DNA of 64,000 nt, taken from the NCBI GenBank assembly GCA_964478125.1, contig CAYZGR010000001.1, positions 1 to 64,000 of the forward strand. The letters are read 5' to 3'. Shown piece after piece: positions 1-8,330 of this stretch; position 1 is the stretch's first letter, and every line of letters begins with the position of its first letter. The notes beneath the pieces are model-generated. The model was not told the origin of the DNA. It made no database searches and worked only from the letters and a program-made list of their open reading frames with translations. The stretch is from FW021-bin31 sp964478125 (GTDB lineage: Bacteria; Bacteroidota; Bacteroidia; Chitinophagales; Chitinophagaceae). The translations under genes were made by a program, and so were the position numbers.

Positions 1-332
1 CATTTTTCTCCAAAAAGGGTTTCTATGCTTTGTTGGACCCAATCGTGATTATAATTAAAAAGGAACAAGAGCCAGCTGTTAAAACAGAACTCCCGCCCAA
101 TCAAGTTTGTGTCTTATCCCTCGTTTTGGATTGGGTAACCGGTACGAAAACACCCAATCTTTTTTGAGGTATGCTTTTTTGTTTTCCAATTTTTGGGGTT
201 ACAGACAACTGACTACAGGAATATTCATCGGCCAGAATGATTTTTGGCATTGTTACGGTTAGCAAAAATCCGAACAGCAAGAGAGGGTTTAAAATCGGTT
301 GAAAGTCTTACTGATAAGCTGTTTTAGCTTTG
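1..332. other. Intergenic/edge region, no gene recognised
   Basis: Both strands are broken by frequent stops and no frame gives a recognisable protein. The stretch lies downstream of the minus-strand tRNA-Phe. A short AAGCT/AGCTT inverted repeat near 319-330 has no T-run and is not called a terminator. A gene cut by the left window edge cannot be excluded. Confidence 0.5.
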
Positions 333-405
333 TGGTACGAGGCGGAATCGAACCGCCGACACAAGGATTTTCAGTCCTTTGCTCTACCGACTGAGCTATC
401 GTACC
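333..405 (-). tRNA. tRNA-Phe (anticodon GAA)
   Basis: Read on the minus strand, this 73-nt element folds as a cloverleaf. The 7-bp acceptor stem GGTACGA/TCGTACC closes positions 399-405 and 334-340. The D arm contains AGCTCAGTCGGTAGAGC, the anticodon loop is CTGAAAA with anticodon GAA, and the T arm carries GGTTCGATTCC. The discriminator base is A. The following bases give CA rather than a complete CCA, so the CCA tail is probably added by tRNA nucleotidyltransferase. It has its own promoter about 55 nt upstream. Confidence 0.97.
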
Positions 406-413
406 CCATTGAA

Positions 414-438
414 CCTCCTTCCTTTTCACTTAAGGAGG
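414..438. repeat. Inverted repeat in the tRNA-Phe leader
   Basis: CCTCCTT (414-420) and AAGGAGG (432-438) form a perfect 7-bp stem with an 11-nt loop. It lies inside the predicted transcript leader between the tRNA-Phe promoter and the tRNA 5' end. No T-run follows, so it does not look like a terminator. It may be a processing structure. Confidence 0.5.
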
Positions 439-463
439 ACACGCCCTCTTCATAAAAGGGATG

Positions 464-494
464 CAAAGATAATTATTTTGTTAAAAGTGCCAAA
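464..494 (-). promoter_or_regulatory. Bacteroidota-type promoter of tRNA-Phe
   Basis: On the minus strand TTTG (491-494) and TAtcTTTG (464-471) are separated by 19 bp. This is the classic -33/-7 arrangement of the Bacteroidota primary sigma factor. It is the best two-box promoter in the window. The predicted start is near 458, giving a leader of about 53 nt. Confidence 0.75.
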
Positions 495-569
495 TAGAAA
501 TGATCATATCTTTTCTACTTTTTGAATAGGGAGTGGTTATAGAATATAGGCCGTTTGTTACTGAATTCT

Positions 570-577
570 TATATTTG
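570..577 (+). promoter_or_regulatory. -7 box (TAtaTTTG) upstream of adk
   Basis: TAtaTTTG predicts a transcript start near 583, 16 nt before the ATG at 599. It argues against the longer in-frame start at 533, which lies upstream of the promoter. No convincing -33 box was seen. Confidence 0.55.
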
Positions 578-598
578 CAATCGTTAAAGACATATCTT

Positions 599-1186
599 AT
601 GCTAAACCTTATACTTTTTGGACCTCCGGGAAGCGGAAAAGGGACCCAAAGCAAATTGATTATTAAAAAATTTGGTTTGAAACATATTTCTACGGGCGAT
701 CTGCTTCGCAACGAGATCGCGGAGGGTGGACCATTGGGGCAGGAGGCCAAAAAATTTATCAATAAAGGGCAGCTTGTGCCCGATGAAGTAGTGATCGGGA
801 TGATCAGCGATGTACTGGACAAAAACGCCGGCGCGGAGGGATTCATTTTTGACGGCTTTCCCCGCACTGTAGCACAGGCTGAAGCGCTTGATAAACTACT
901 TGCACTAAAGCATACGACCATTACCCTGGTACTGGCTCTTGAGGTGCCGGAGGAAGAATTGATAAAAAGACTGCTGGAGCGCGGCAAGACTTCGGGTCGT
1001 TCGGATGATGCCAACGAGGAGGTGATCCTGGCCAGAATAGAGGAATATCGTAAGAAGACGGCATCTGTTGCCAAGCACTATGACAAAGTAGGCAAATTTA
1101 AAACCATTAAGGGAGACGGCAGTATAGAAGATATTTTTGAACTGCTTTCCAGAGAAATTGCCCCATTGGTATCTGTAGATTCCTGA
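599..1186 (+). CDS. adk: Adenylate kinase
   Basis: Cytoplasmic nucleotide kinase catalysing ATP + AMP = 2 ADP; 195 aa from the ATG at 599. The P-loop GPPGSGKGT is at residues 8-16. The AMP-binding motif STGDLLR and the strand FDGFPRT follow in family order. The LID segment (around GRSDD) is short and lacks the zinc-binding cysteines of long-lid enzymes. The frame extends upstream to 533, but those 22 residues lie before and across the predicted promoter and would sit ahead of the normal N-terminus. obgE follows 54 bp downstream on the same strand, a neighbour commonly seen in this phylum. Confidence 0.97.
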   Translation: MLNLILFGPPGSGKGTQSKLIIKKFGLKHISTGDLLRNEIAEGGPLGQEAKKFINKGQLVPDEVVIGMISDVLDKNAGAEGFIFDGFPRTVAQAEALDKLLALKHTTITLVLALEVPEEELIKRLLERGKTSGRSDDANEEVILARIEEYRKKTASVAKHYDKVGKFKTIKGDGSIEDIFELLSREIAPLVSVDS

Positions 1187-1240
1187 TAGCGGATATTATA
1201 AAAAAGAACGGTTCCGATCAATTCTTATTACCTTGTAAGC

Positions 1241-2233
1241 GTGGAAAATACGAACTTTGTTGATTATATCCGGATTTTTTGTCGCTCGGGAAAAGGAGGA
1301 GCCGGCAGTCGCCATTTACTGAGGACAAAAGGAAATGCAAAGGGCGGACCGGATGGCGGGGACGGTGGACGTGGCGGCCATATTATCCTCCGTGCGAACA
1401 GCCAATTGTGGACGCTGTTGCATCTCCGGTGGCATAAACATTTCCTGGCTGAAAATGGAGGAAATGGCAGCCGCAATAACAGGCATGGCCGGAATGGAGA
1501 AGACATCATTATAGAGGTTCCGCCCGGGACCCTTGTAAAGGATGAAGAAAGTGGAAAAACAGAAGCGGAGTTATTGAAAAATGACCAGGAGGTTATCTTA
1601 CTTCCAGGGGGAAAAGGGGGGTTGGGAAATGTGCATTTTAAGTCGGCAACCCGGCAAACTCCCGAGTATGCCCAACCGGGATTACCTGGAAAGGAAGGCT
1701 GGAAAATACTGGAGCTGAAGATCCTTGCGGATGTGGGATTGGTTGGATTCCCCAATGCGGGAAAGTCTACCTTGCTTTCTGTTATTTCCGCGGCTAAACC
1801 CAGGATCGCCAACTACCCCTTTACCACTCTTACTCCTAACCTCGGCATGGTAAGCTACCATGATGATCTTTCTTTTTGTATGGCAGATATACCCGGTATC
1901 ATTGAGGGGGCTGCTGAGGGAAAAGGACTGGGCCACCGTTTTTTAAGACATATAGAACGAAATTCAGTTCTGTTGTTTATGATACCGGCAGACAGTGTGG
2001 ATCATAAGAAAGAATTTGATGTTCTACGTCACGAATTGGAAGCCTTTAATCCGGAATTACTGGATAAAAAGATAGTGATTGCCCTTTCTAAAGATGATAT
2101 GCTGGATGAGGAATTGCGCCGGGAGATTGCCCGGGAACTTCCGACAGCGTATCCGCACGTATTTATTTCGTCCGTTCAAAACAAGGGATTAAAAGAACTG
2201 AAGGAGCAACTATGGAAAGCGCTTAATGGGTAA
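1241..2233 (+). CDS. obgE: Obg/CgtA family GTPase
   Basis: Ribosome-associated GTPase involved in 50S subunit maturation; 330 aa with a GTG start at 1241. The glycine-rich N-terminal Obg fold occupies about residues 8-160, with runs such as GGPDGGDGGRGG. The G domain follows, with P-loop GFPNAGKST at residues 169-177, the G3 motif DIPGI and a G4-like SKDD in place of the usual NKxD. The protein ends soon after the G domain, so it lacks the C-terminal OCT domain of longer Obg proteins. Its stop is 6 bp from the stop of the convergent PfkB gene. Confidence 0.96.
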   Translation: MENTNFVDYIRIFCRSGKGGAGSRHLLRTKGNAKGGPDGGDGGRGGHIILRANSQLWTLLHLRWHKHFLAENGGNGSRNNRHGRNGEDIIIEVPPGTLVKDEESGKTEAELLKNDQEVILLPGGKGGLGNVHFKSATRQTPEYAQPGLPGKEGWKILELKILADVGLVGFPNAGKSTLLSVISAAKPRIANYPFTTLTPNLGMVSYHDDLSFCMADIPGIIEGAAEGKGLGHRFLRHIERNSVLLFMIPADSVDHKKEFDVLRHELEAFNPELLDKKIVIALSKDDMLDEELRREIARELPTAYPHVFISSVQNKGLKELKEQLWKALNG

Positions 2234-2239
2234 AGACGC

Positions 2240-3148
2240 TTAAAAGTCTACCAGTTCTACAAACTTCTGAATACGTTTTGAAATATCATCTGCAGAGATC
2301 TCGCGTAATCTTTGCGTGCCAAACTTTTCCACGCAGAATGAAGCAAGGGCAGAACCGACAACAATGGCCGATTTCATATTCTCGAAGGAAATGTCGTCCG
2401 TATGTGCCAGATGTCCCATAAAACCTCCTGCGAAAGTATCTCCGGCCCCGGTGGGATCAAAGACTTCTTCCAGGGGCAGGGCTGGGGCGAAAAAGATTTG
2501 GTCTTCATGAAACAGCAGGGCTCCATGTTCTCCTTTCTTGATCACTAAAAAACGGGGACCCATTTCGAATATCTTTCGGGCCGCTTTTACCAGAGAAAAT
2601 TCACCGCTGAGCTGGCGTGCTTCACTATCGTTAATTAACAGAATATCTACCTTTGAAATGGCTTGTTTTAATTCGTCCATGGCGCTGTCCATCCAAAAGT
2701 TCATGGTATCCAGAGCAATGAGTTTCGGACGTTTTTTCATCTGGCGGATCACGCTTAGTTGTACCCCCGGGTTCAGATTCCCTAATACCAGATAATCATC
2801 TTTCTGATAACTCGCCGGAACCAAGGGTTCAAAATCAGCCAGTACGTTTAGTTCTGTTACAAGCGTGTCGCGGGAATTCATATCATGATGATACTTTCCT
2901 GCCCAGAAAAAAGATTTTTGATCTTTCTTGATCTCTACTCCTTCCAGAACAACGTTCCTTTCTTCAAGAGCCTGCATTTCGGAGGGAGGAAAATCGCCGC
3001 CTACGACGGAAACTACGTCTACAGGCCGGGTAAATTGCGAGGCGGCCCAGGCGATATAAGTTGCTGCTCCACCAATAATTTTATCAGATTTTCCAAAGGG
3101 GGTTTCAATGGCATCAAAGGCCATAGAGCCTACCACAATAAGGGACAT
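2240..3148 (-). CDS. PfkB-family carbohydrate/nucleoside kinase
   Basis: ATP-dependent kinase of the ribokinase superfamily, 302 aa, cytoplasmic. The N-terminal GGAATYIAW segment (about 26-34) matches the first PfkB signature region. The second signature DPTGAGDTFAGG starts at residue 231, and D237 is the expected catalytic base. The substrate cannot be told from sequence; sugars, nucleosides or other alcohols are possible. In this phylum similar proteins are usually annotated only as sugar kinase. It is convergent with obgE. Confidence 0.9.
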   Translation of the reverse strand: MSLIVVGSMAFDAIETPFGKSDKIIGGAATYIAWAASQFTRPVDVVSVVGGDFPPSEMQALEERNVVLEGVEIKKDQKSFFWAGKYHHDMNSRDTLVTELNVLADFEPLVPASYQKDDYLVLGNLNPGVQLSVIRQMKKRPKLIALDTMNFWMDSAMDELKQAISKVDILLINDSEARQLSGEFSLVKAARKIFEMGPRFLVIKKGEHGALLFHEDQIFFAPALPLEEVFDPTGAGDTFAGGFMGHLAHTDDISFENMKSAIVVGSALASFCVEKFGTQRLREISADDISKRIQKFVELVDF

Positions 3149-3223
3149 AAATTTTTTTTAATTGAATGAGGGTGCAAATTAGGAAGTATCGGCCACTAAA
3201 GCAAGAGAAGTCAGACTATTGAA

Positions 3224-3712
3224 TTAATGATCGTTTACAATCTTCCCGTAGAACGATATCGGCTGTTTATGTAGACTGTTTACCCTTAGCGTGGCATAGC
3301 CCGAGGAAGAAACCGAAAGAATCAGGTCTGTGATCTCCTTTTGATCCCGCGGCGTCATCTTTATTTCCCAGCCTTTTTTATGATTCTCATGGATGGAATA
3401 TTCGAAATCTGTCGAGGTGAAATCAATACCTCCTTTTGAAGGATCCATGGGCGCCTGGTATGCCCGTCCGAAATAAGGTAATCGGGCTGTCAGCGTATCT
3501 TGAGAAACATCCAGATCATAATCGGAGGTCAGGTATTTGGTGAACCCGTTTTGGGCTGTTACACGCTGTGCTTTAAATATATAATTACCGGCTTTCAACA
3601 GTTCGGCCGTAGAAAAATCCCGGTCTGCCGCGGCTTTTTGGGCGCCACAAGATGTCCAAAACAGGACTCCGCATAGTAGGAAGACGAAACCGGTATATCG
3701 TGTCTTTTTCAT
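3224..3712 (-). CDS. DUF4251-like lipoprotein
   Basis: A 162-aa predicted lipoprotein. The N-terminal hydrophobic stretch ends in a lipobox-like WTSC with the acylated cysteine at residue 22. The mature part contains the pattern F.A..V...G......SDYDLDV, a segment LPYFGRAYQAP and a C-terminal TLRV..LHKQPISFYGKI, as in the DUF4251 family of Bacteroidota. Function is unknown, and an envelope location is inferred only from the lipobox. It is co-directional with the PfkB gene (75 bp apart) and divergent from msrB. Confidence 0.8.
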   Translation of the reverse strand: MKKTRYTGFVFLLCGVLFWTSCGAQKAAADRDFSTAELLKAGNYIFKAQRVTAQNGFTKYLTSDYDLDVSQDTLTARLPYFGRAYQAPMDPSKGGIDFTSTDFEYSIHENHKKGWEIKMTPRDQKEITDLILSVSSSGYATLRVNSLHKQPISFYGKIVNDH

Positions 3713-3853
3713 ATTTTAAAATAATCAATAAGAATGCCAGATCATGAAGAAAAGGGCTCTATCTATTAATTTGTCCTTGTATTTTGGTTGCAATATGTGA
3801 TATTGTGATTGTATTTCAACATTAACCGGTCGTAAATTGTTTGCTATAATACA

Positions 3854-4426
3854 ATGAAGCGTCTCATTCTGATATTATTTTTAATAATGCCTGTCGTATT
3901 TGCGGGTTGTGTGCGATCACAAAGCAAATCAAGCGGGTCCAAAAATTTTCAATCCATGCAAAGCAAACCGGTTTCTGATCATGAACATAATCCTTATTAC
4001 TCCCGAACAGATACGGAGAAACTGGATGTTTCTCTATCAGAGTGGAAAAAAATACTCCCCCCGGAAGTCTATCATATTGCTTTTGAGAAAGGGACAGAAC
4101 GGGCCTTTACGGGAAAATATTGGGATTATAAGGGAACGGGTACCTACTATTGTGCGGTTTGTGGCAACAAGCTTTTCCGTTCTACTGCTAAATTTGCCAG
4201 TACTTGTGGGTGGCCCAGTTTCTTTGAACCGGCCCGTAAGGGTGCTGTGATATATAAACCCGATCACAGTTTCGGAATGGAACGTACTGAAGTGCTCTGT
4301 GCCCGTTGCGGCGCTCACCTGGGGCATGTCTTCCACGACGGCCCGGAGCCTACCGGATTGCGGTATTGTATGAATTCGCCGGTACTGGATTTTGTCCCCG
4401 ATAGTGAAGCGGTAGCTGTAAAGTAA
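3854..4426 (+). CDS. msrB: Peptide-methionine (R)-S-oxide reductase, lipoprotein form
   Basis: Reduces the R-epimer of methionine sulfoxide in proteins; 190 aa. A signal peptide ending VVFAGC places a lipidated cysteine at residue 19. The SelR domain covers about residues 58-182. Zinc-binding pairs C100/C103 and C149/C152 are present, and the resolving/catalytic segment GLRYCMNS places the catalytic cysteine at 172. The lipobox predicts anchoring in the envelope rather than the cytosol. The lipoprotein MsrA at 57 kb would handle the S-epimer. It lies upstream of tRNA-Thr and is divergent from the DUF4251 gene. Confidence 0.95.
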   Translation: MKRLILILFLIMPVVFAGCVRSQSKSSGSKNFQSMQSKPVSDHEHNPYYSRTDTEKLDVSLSEWKKILPPEVYHIAFEKGTERAFTGKYWDYKGTGTYYCAVCGNKLFRSTAKFASTCGWPSFFEPARKGAVIYKPDHSFGMERTEVLCARCGAHLGHVFHDGPEPTGLRYCMNSPVLDFVPDSEAVAVK

Positions 4427-4465
4427 TGGGTGATAAACGAGAGTGGCTGAATTTAAAAAATAATT

Positions 4466-4473
4466 TACCTTTG
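4466..4473 (+). promoter_or_regulatory. -7 box (TAccTTTG) of tRNA-Thr
   Basis: TAccTTTG lies 12 nt before the mature tRNA-Thr 5' end and predicts a start near 4479, a leader of about 6 nt. No good -33 TTG was found at 17-23 bp. Confidence 0.6.
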
Positions 4474-4484
4474 CTCACCGCAAA

Positions 4485-4557
4485 GCCACCCTAGCTCAGC
4501 TGGTAGAGCAACTGTTTCGTAAATAGTAGGTCGTCGGTTCAAATCCGGTGGGTGGCT
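4485..4557 (+). tRNA. tRNA-Thr (anticodon CGT)
   Basis: A 73-nt cloverleaf. The acceptor stem is GCCACCC/GGGTGGC (4485-4491 and 4550-4556). The D arm is AGCTCAGCTGGTAGAGC. The anticodon stem ACTGT/ATAGT encloses the loop TTCGTAA with anticodon CGT. The T arm contains GGTTCAAATCC. The discriminator is T and CCA is not encoded. It stands alone between msrB and the sensor kinase, with its own -7 box and a strong terminator. Confidence 0.97.
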
Positions 4558-4582
4558 CTTGAGTAATAATCATCTTTTTAAT

Positions 4583-4617
4583 GATCCCCTGGCTGTAGAA
4601 AGTCGGGGGATCTTTTT
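4583..4617 (+). terminator. Rho-independent terminator after tRNA-Thr
   Basis: GATCCCC (4583-4589) pairs with GGGGATC (4606-4612), and the stem can extend inward through TGGCT/AGTCG. TTTTT follows at 4613-4617. It lies 25 nt past the tRNA. Confidence 0.85.
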
Positions 4618-4879
4618 ACGATAAAAAAAGAGCCGCTCAGGGTGGCCATAGCGGATGTGAACGCTGGGTGGCCGTGTATGTGAAGATCCTGGCCGATGTT
4701 ATATTTAAACGGATAAAATGAGGTAATTGCCGAATCTTCTTCGTGCGATAAGATATTTATAAGCGATATATAAGTTGTTTTTAGTTTTGAGAATGTTATT
4801 TGAATCATTAAAATCAAAGGATTTTTTTAATTTTATCAGAGTTTTTTATAACGAGGAGCCGCCTAATCAATTGATGTAA

Positions 4880-7033
4880 ATGAAAAACTGCCGGAAAGTC
4901 AGCATCTTTATTTTGTTAATGAATGGGCTACTTTGCTATACACCTGTAAGAGCCCAGGTGATTTTAAAAAATGATATAAATCCGCCATATATAGGGAGGC
5001 ATTTATATTACCTGAGGGACAGTACCAACGCCCTCTCTTTACAAGAGGTGCTTAAAAAAACATTTAAACCCTGCGATCGGCCGGTGCCCAATTTTGGATT
5101 AAGCGCTTCCACCTATTGGTTCAGGTTTGCAATTCAAAATGAAACGGATAATAGGAATCTCGTTCTTGAAATAGAAAACCCTTCTATATCGAATATTCAG
5201 CTGTATGCTTCTCACAGCCAGGAGACGGATCACCAATATTCCGGTGAAATGGTTCCAATGTCGGCAAGAGAAATAAAAGAAGTGAATCCCACTTTTACCT
5301 TAAAAGTCCCTACCGGAGAAACAAGGACTTTCTACCTTAAGATCAGTAGTAAAAAGATCCTGAATATTCCGATATTGGTTGGAAGCGTTCAGGCAATAGC
5401 AAAAGGGCTTGAGCAAAACCATATTATTTTCGGTATTTATACCGGAATCATGTTAATCATGTTTTTATACAATCTGTTTATCTACTTTACTATAAAGGAT
5501 AGCGATTATTTGTACTACATTTTCTTTCTGGTAAGTATATTCCTTGGGCAGGCATCTATTTATGGATTTACTTTCAAATTTCTATGGCCGGAAAATCCCT
5601 TTTTAATTTTGCAGAGCACGAATATATTTTATTGCTTGTCTGGAATTACTTCTTTACTTTTTGTGGATAAGTTTCTGAAAGTAAAAATATATTACAACAA
5701 GTTCTACTATATCCTCAATGTGATACTCCTGGTTTATCTTGTTTGTATGGCCATTAGCCTCACAGGATATCTGAGATTAAGTCGTGAGGTAATTCACATC
5801 AATACGTTAGTCGGTTCTCTCATAATCATTTGCCTTGGGATCCTGGTTCAAAGGAAAGGCAGCCGTGTTGCAAAGTTTTTTAATATAGCCTGGATGTTTT
5901 TTGTATTAAGTGTCATCATATTTATCCTTAAAGATATGGGAATCTTACCCTACAATGAATTTACCCATAATGCGATACTTATTGGATCTTCTCTTGAAGT
6001 GACTCTGCTCTCACTGGCACTGGCAGACAAGATCAATACCTATAAAGAGGAGAAAAAACTGGCACAACTGGAGGCATTGAGAACTTTGAAAGAGAAGGAA
6101 CAGTATGTACGGCAGGAAAACAGATTACTGGAAACCAAAGTGGCGGAACGTACTTTAGAATTGGAAGAAACCAACGCAGAGCTTATGCGGGCTTTAGCCG
6201 GCTTGAAAGCCGCGGAAAGTCAGTTGGTGCATGCCGAGAAGATGGCTTCTCTGGGGCAGTTAACGGCCGGAATAGCTCATGAGATCAACAATCCGATTAA
6301 TGCGGTGAAAGCCAATATTATTCCTTTAAAAAGAGATATCAGGGATTTGTTTGATCTCTTTGAAAAATATAAACAGGTCAACAAAGAAAATGTGGAACGG
6401 AAACTTAAAAAGATAAGAGCCTATGCTAAAGAAATAGAAATGGATGTTCTAAGGAAGGAAATCCCCACTTTGATCTCTGGAATAGAGGAGGGGGCAATAA
6501 GAACGATAAACATCGTTAAGGACCTGAATGTCTTTAGCCGGGTCAATGAAAGTTCGATAAAAAAATCAGACATTCATGCCGGCATAGATTCTACACTTTC
6601 ACTCATAAAGAATATTATACCGAATCATATTACTATTGAAAAACAATATGGACAGATACCTTTAATTGAATGCTATCCGGGCAAGATCAATCAGGTTTTC
6701 ATGAATTTGTTGACCAATTCCATACAAGCATTAAAAACCGAAAGGAATAAGAAAGATAAACGTATTTCTATTGTGACAAAAAACGGAGATGAAAATGTTT
6801 CTGTCCTTATCTCAGATAACGGACCCGGCATACCGAAAGATATTTTGCATAAGATTTTTGATCCTTTTTTCACTACAAAAGGTGTCGGAAAAGGGACCGG
6901 GCTTGGGTTGTCAATCGTTTACAGTATTATAAACAAACACGGCGGTACCATAAAAGCATATTCCGAGGAAGGACGTGGAGTGGAATTTATTATAACGCTT
7001 CCTAAAGTTCATCCGGGAATACTTGGCGGTTGA
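4880..7033 (+). CDS. 7TMR-DISM sensor histidine kinase
   Basis: Membrane sensor kinase of 717 aa. A signal peptide (about 1-25) leads to an extracytoplasmic 7TMR-DISM extracellular domain (about 35-165). Seven hydrophobic segments follow (about 180-385), then a long coiled coil (about 393-450). The HisKA phosphoacceptor is H467 in GIAHEINNP. The ATPase domain has an N-box near NLLTNSIQAL, DNGPGIP (D646-P652) and the G-box GKGTGLGLS. No receiver domain is fused and no response regulator lies next to it, so it appears to be an orphan kinase. The DISMED2 domain suggests a carbohydrate-like ligand, which is family-level inference. Confidence 0.93.
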   Translation: MKNCRKVSIFILLMNGLLCYTPVRAQVILKNDINPPYIGRHLYYLRDSTNALSLQEVLKKTFKPCDRPVPNFGLSASTYWFRFAIQNETDNRNLVLEIENPSISNIQLYASHSQETDHQYSGEMVPMSAREIKEVNPTFTLKVPTGETRTFYLKISSKKILNIPILVGSVQAIAKGLEQNHIIFGIYTGIMLIMFLYNLFIYFTIKDSDYLYYIFFLVSIFLGQASIYGFTFKFLWPENPFLILQSTNIFYCLSGITSLLFVDKFLKVKIYYNKFYYILNVILLVYLVCMAISLTGYLRLSREVIHINTLVGSLIIICLGILVQRKGSRVAKFFNIAWMFFVLSVIIFILKDMGILPYNEFTHNAILIGSSLEVTLLSLALADKINTYKEEKKLAQLEALRTLKEKEQYVRQENRLLETKVAERTLELEETNAELMRALAGLKAAESQLVHAEKMASLGQLTAGIAHEINNPINAVKANIIPLKRDIRDLFDLFEKYKQVNKENVERKLKKIRAYAKEIEMDVLRKEIPTLISGIEEGAIRTINIVKDLNVFSRVNESSIKKSDIHAGIDSTLSLIKNIIPNHITIEKQYGQIPLIECYPGKINQVFMNLLTNSIQALKTERNKKDKRISIVTKNGDENVSVLISDNGPGIPKDILHKIFDPFFTTKGVGKGTGLGLSIVYSIINKHGGTIKAYSEEGRGVEFIITLPKVHPGILGG

Positions 7034-7061
7034 TAAGGTTTTTGGGAGCCGTATTGCTTTT

Positions 7062-7358
7062 TTATGCTTCTCTGGATGCAAAGCGTTTGTCACTGGCAGT
7101 AAGGTTGTATTCCACAATTTCATAAACGGCCAGCTGATTCTTATCGAAAGGGTCTTCTGCCACAATTTGCTGTGCTTCTTTCCGGTCTTCTGCAGTGCAT
7201 AAAATAAATTCTCCGGTCGGAAGCTTCTTCCTGCCACAGCAAATGAATTTCCCTTTTGCTACATAGTGGTCCAAATATTTCTTATGTTGGGGGAAATATT
7301 GGTCAACGGCAAACTGGGGTTTTATATATTGAAGTGTAATAAGAAAAACAAAATTCAT
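7062..7358 (-). CDS. YCII-related domain protein
   Basis: A 98-aa single-domain protein with the dimeric alpha-beta YCII fold pattern: an N-terminal strand FVFLITLQYIKP, a central segment with the conserved histidine (QHKKYLDHY), then the strand FICCGRK and the motif EDPFDKNQLAVYEIVEY. Family members include small enzymes, but most have no assigned reaction. Convergent with the 7TMR-DISM kinase, 28 bp between stops. No function is assigned here. Confidence 0.85.
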   Translation of the reverse strand: MNFVFLITLQYIKPQFAVDQYFPQHKKYLDHYVAKGKFICCGRKKLPTGEFILCTAEDRKEAQQIVAEDPFDKNQLAVYEIVEYNLTASDKRFASREA

Positions 7359-7459
7359 TTTAAGTTATTTGGTGAAAAAGCGAACAAAAAAGCAGGAACT
7401 TACACAATTCATGCCACTATCTGAAATTAAGGAACGATTTTTTCATATATTACGGTCGT

Positions 7460-8167
7460 ATGAACTTCCTGAAATATATAAAGATCGGATCTCTCACAGG
7501 TTTGTTGTTATGGATGGCCATACCATCACTTGGACAACAAAATAAACCAATAAAGGTTCAGGCATGTTATGATTCCTCCGCTGTCCCCGAGTTATTCTCG
7601 AAGGTCCCGGTGGGATTTCTATTTACTTATCCGGATAATAAGAAGGAAGTTACGAACGGCTTTCTCAGGGGAAGGGTACGCTGGAAAAAATTGCAGATCA
7701 CTTCTCCGCAGGGTGCTCTGAAGGGAGGTATACTGTTTTTTGACCCGCAAAAAGTATGGAATAATGGCCATAAACTCGATTTTAAGGTTCGTTACGCCGA
7801 TACGGTACTGAGTTGTGAACTTGCCCTTCCTTATGTGAAAAATATTCATTTTAATCTTTATACCGACAGTCTAAAACGGGATGTGGATTTTTACTTAAAT
7901 ATTGAAGGGCGCTTTAGTAGTGGCAAAACGTATCCCTTGGATGCTCAAAGCGTCCGTTTTCAGGCCTCTGCCGGTCGCCTCCGTAAAAATATTTTGTTGT
8001 TACCCGGTTCGGATACAGCTGTAAAGGCCATTCGCGTGAAAGGAATATTTAAGTGGGATGAAAGCCTGGCTGACAGTTGTGTTATTCCTGTTAAAAAACA
8101 AGGGAAAGAGGTTACCTTGCCTACTGAAAAAGAGTTGTTGGACCGGTGGAAAAAGAAACGGAGATGA
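7460..8167 (+). CDS. Secreted protein of unknown function
   Basis: A 235-aa protein with an N-terminal signal peptide (hydrophobic core about 10-24, cleavage probably after SLGQ). The mature part alternates polar and hydrophobic residues in short beta-strand patterns and ends in a very basic tail (RWKKKRR). I do not recognise the family. It stands alone, divergent from the YCII gene and 43 bp upstream of the SRP RNA. It may be a periplasmic or outer-membrane-associated beta protein. Confidence 0.7.
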   Translation: MNFLKYIKIGSLTGLLLWMAIPSLGQQNKPIKVQACYDSSAVPELFSKVPVGFLFTYPDNKKEVTNGFLRGRVRWKKLQITSPQGALKGGILFFDPQKVWNNGHKLDFKVRYADTVLSCELALPYVKNIHFNLYTDSLKRDVDFYLNIEGRFSSGKTYPLDAQSVRFQASAGRLRKNILLLPGSDTAVKAIRVKGIFKWDESLADSCVIPVKKQGKEVTLPTEKELLDRWKKKRR

Positions 8168-8178
8168 AAATGATTTTT

Positions 8179-8205
8179 TTGTAAAAGTGAAAATGAATAC
8201 TTTTG
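8179..8205 (+). promoter_or_regulatory. Promoter of the SRP RNA
   Basis: TActTTTG (8198-8205) lies exactly 5 nt before the first base of the SRP RNA stem at 8211. A TTG at 8179-8181, 16 bp upstream, is a possible -33 box on a slightly short spacer. Because the RNA 5' end is fixed by structure, this site calibrates the box-to-start distance for other promoters in the window. Confidence 0.75.
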
Positions 8206-8210
8206 CATGC

Positions 8211-8304
8211 GGCAGGTCTTACACGACCAGCTCCTACTGAATCCCCCAGGACAGGAATGTAGCAAGGGCAGGTGGTTGTAGCGGTGCGATGTAAGTAATC
8301 TGCC
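8211..8304 (+). ncRNA. ffs: Signal recognition particle RNA, small bacterial type
   Basis: About 94 nt forming one long hairpin closed by GGCAG (8211-8215) and CTGCC (8300-8304), with a further stem CTTACA/TGTAAG. The apex has the Ffh-binding pattern of helix 8: CAGG, a 3-bp stem ACA, the tetraloop GGAA (8254-8257), TGT, then AGCA. It is the RNA scaffold of the SRP, which targets nascent membrane proteins. It is immediately followed by a T-run. The call rests on the conserved apex and full-length pairing. Confidence 0.93.
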
Positions 8305-8314
8305 GTTTTTTTTA
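8300..8314 (+). terminator. T-run ending the SRP RNA
   Basis: The closing strand CTGCC is followed by G and then nine T residues (8306-8314). The SRP RNA hairpin itself therefore serves as the terminator stem. Confidence 0.7.
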
Positions 8315-8330
8315 TTTTCTTTTTTGTATC

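Noticed and set aside
533..598. N-terminal extension of adk
   Set aside because: It precedes and overlaps the predicted promoter box and lies ahead of the conserved adenylate kinase N-terminus.
3843..3852. TATAAT-like sequence before msrB
   Set aside because: It resembles an Escherichia coli -10 element, which is not the consensus in Bacteroidota; no matching -33/-7 pair is seen.
4578..4817. 79-aa minus-strand reading frame
   Set aside because: It runs antisense across the tRNA-Thr terminator and has no recognisable domain.
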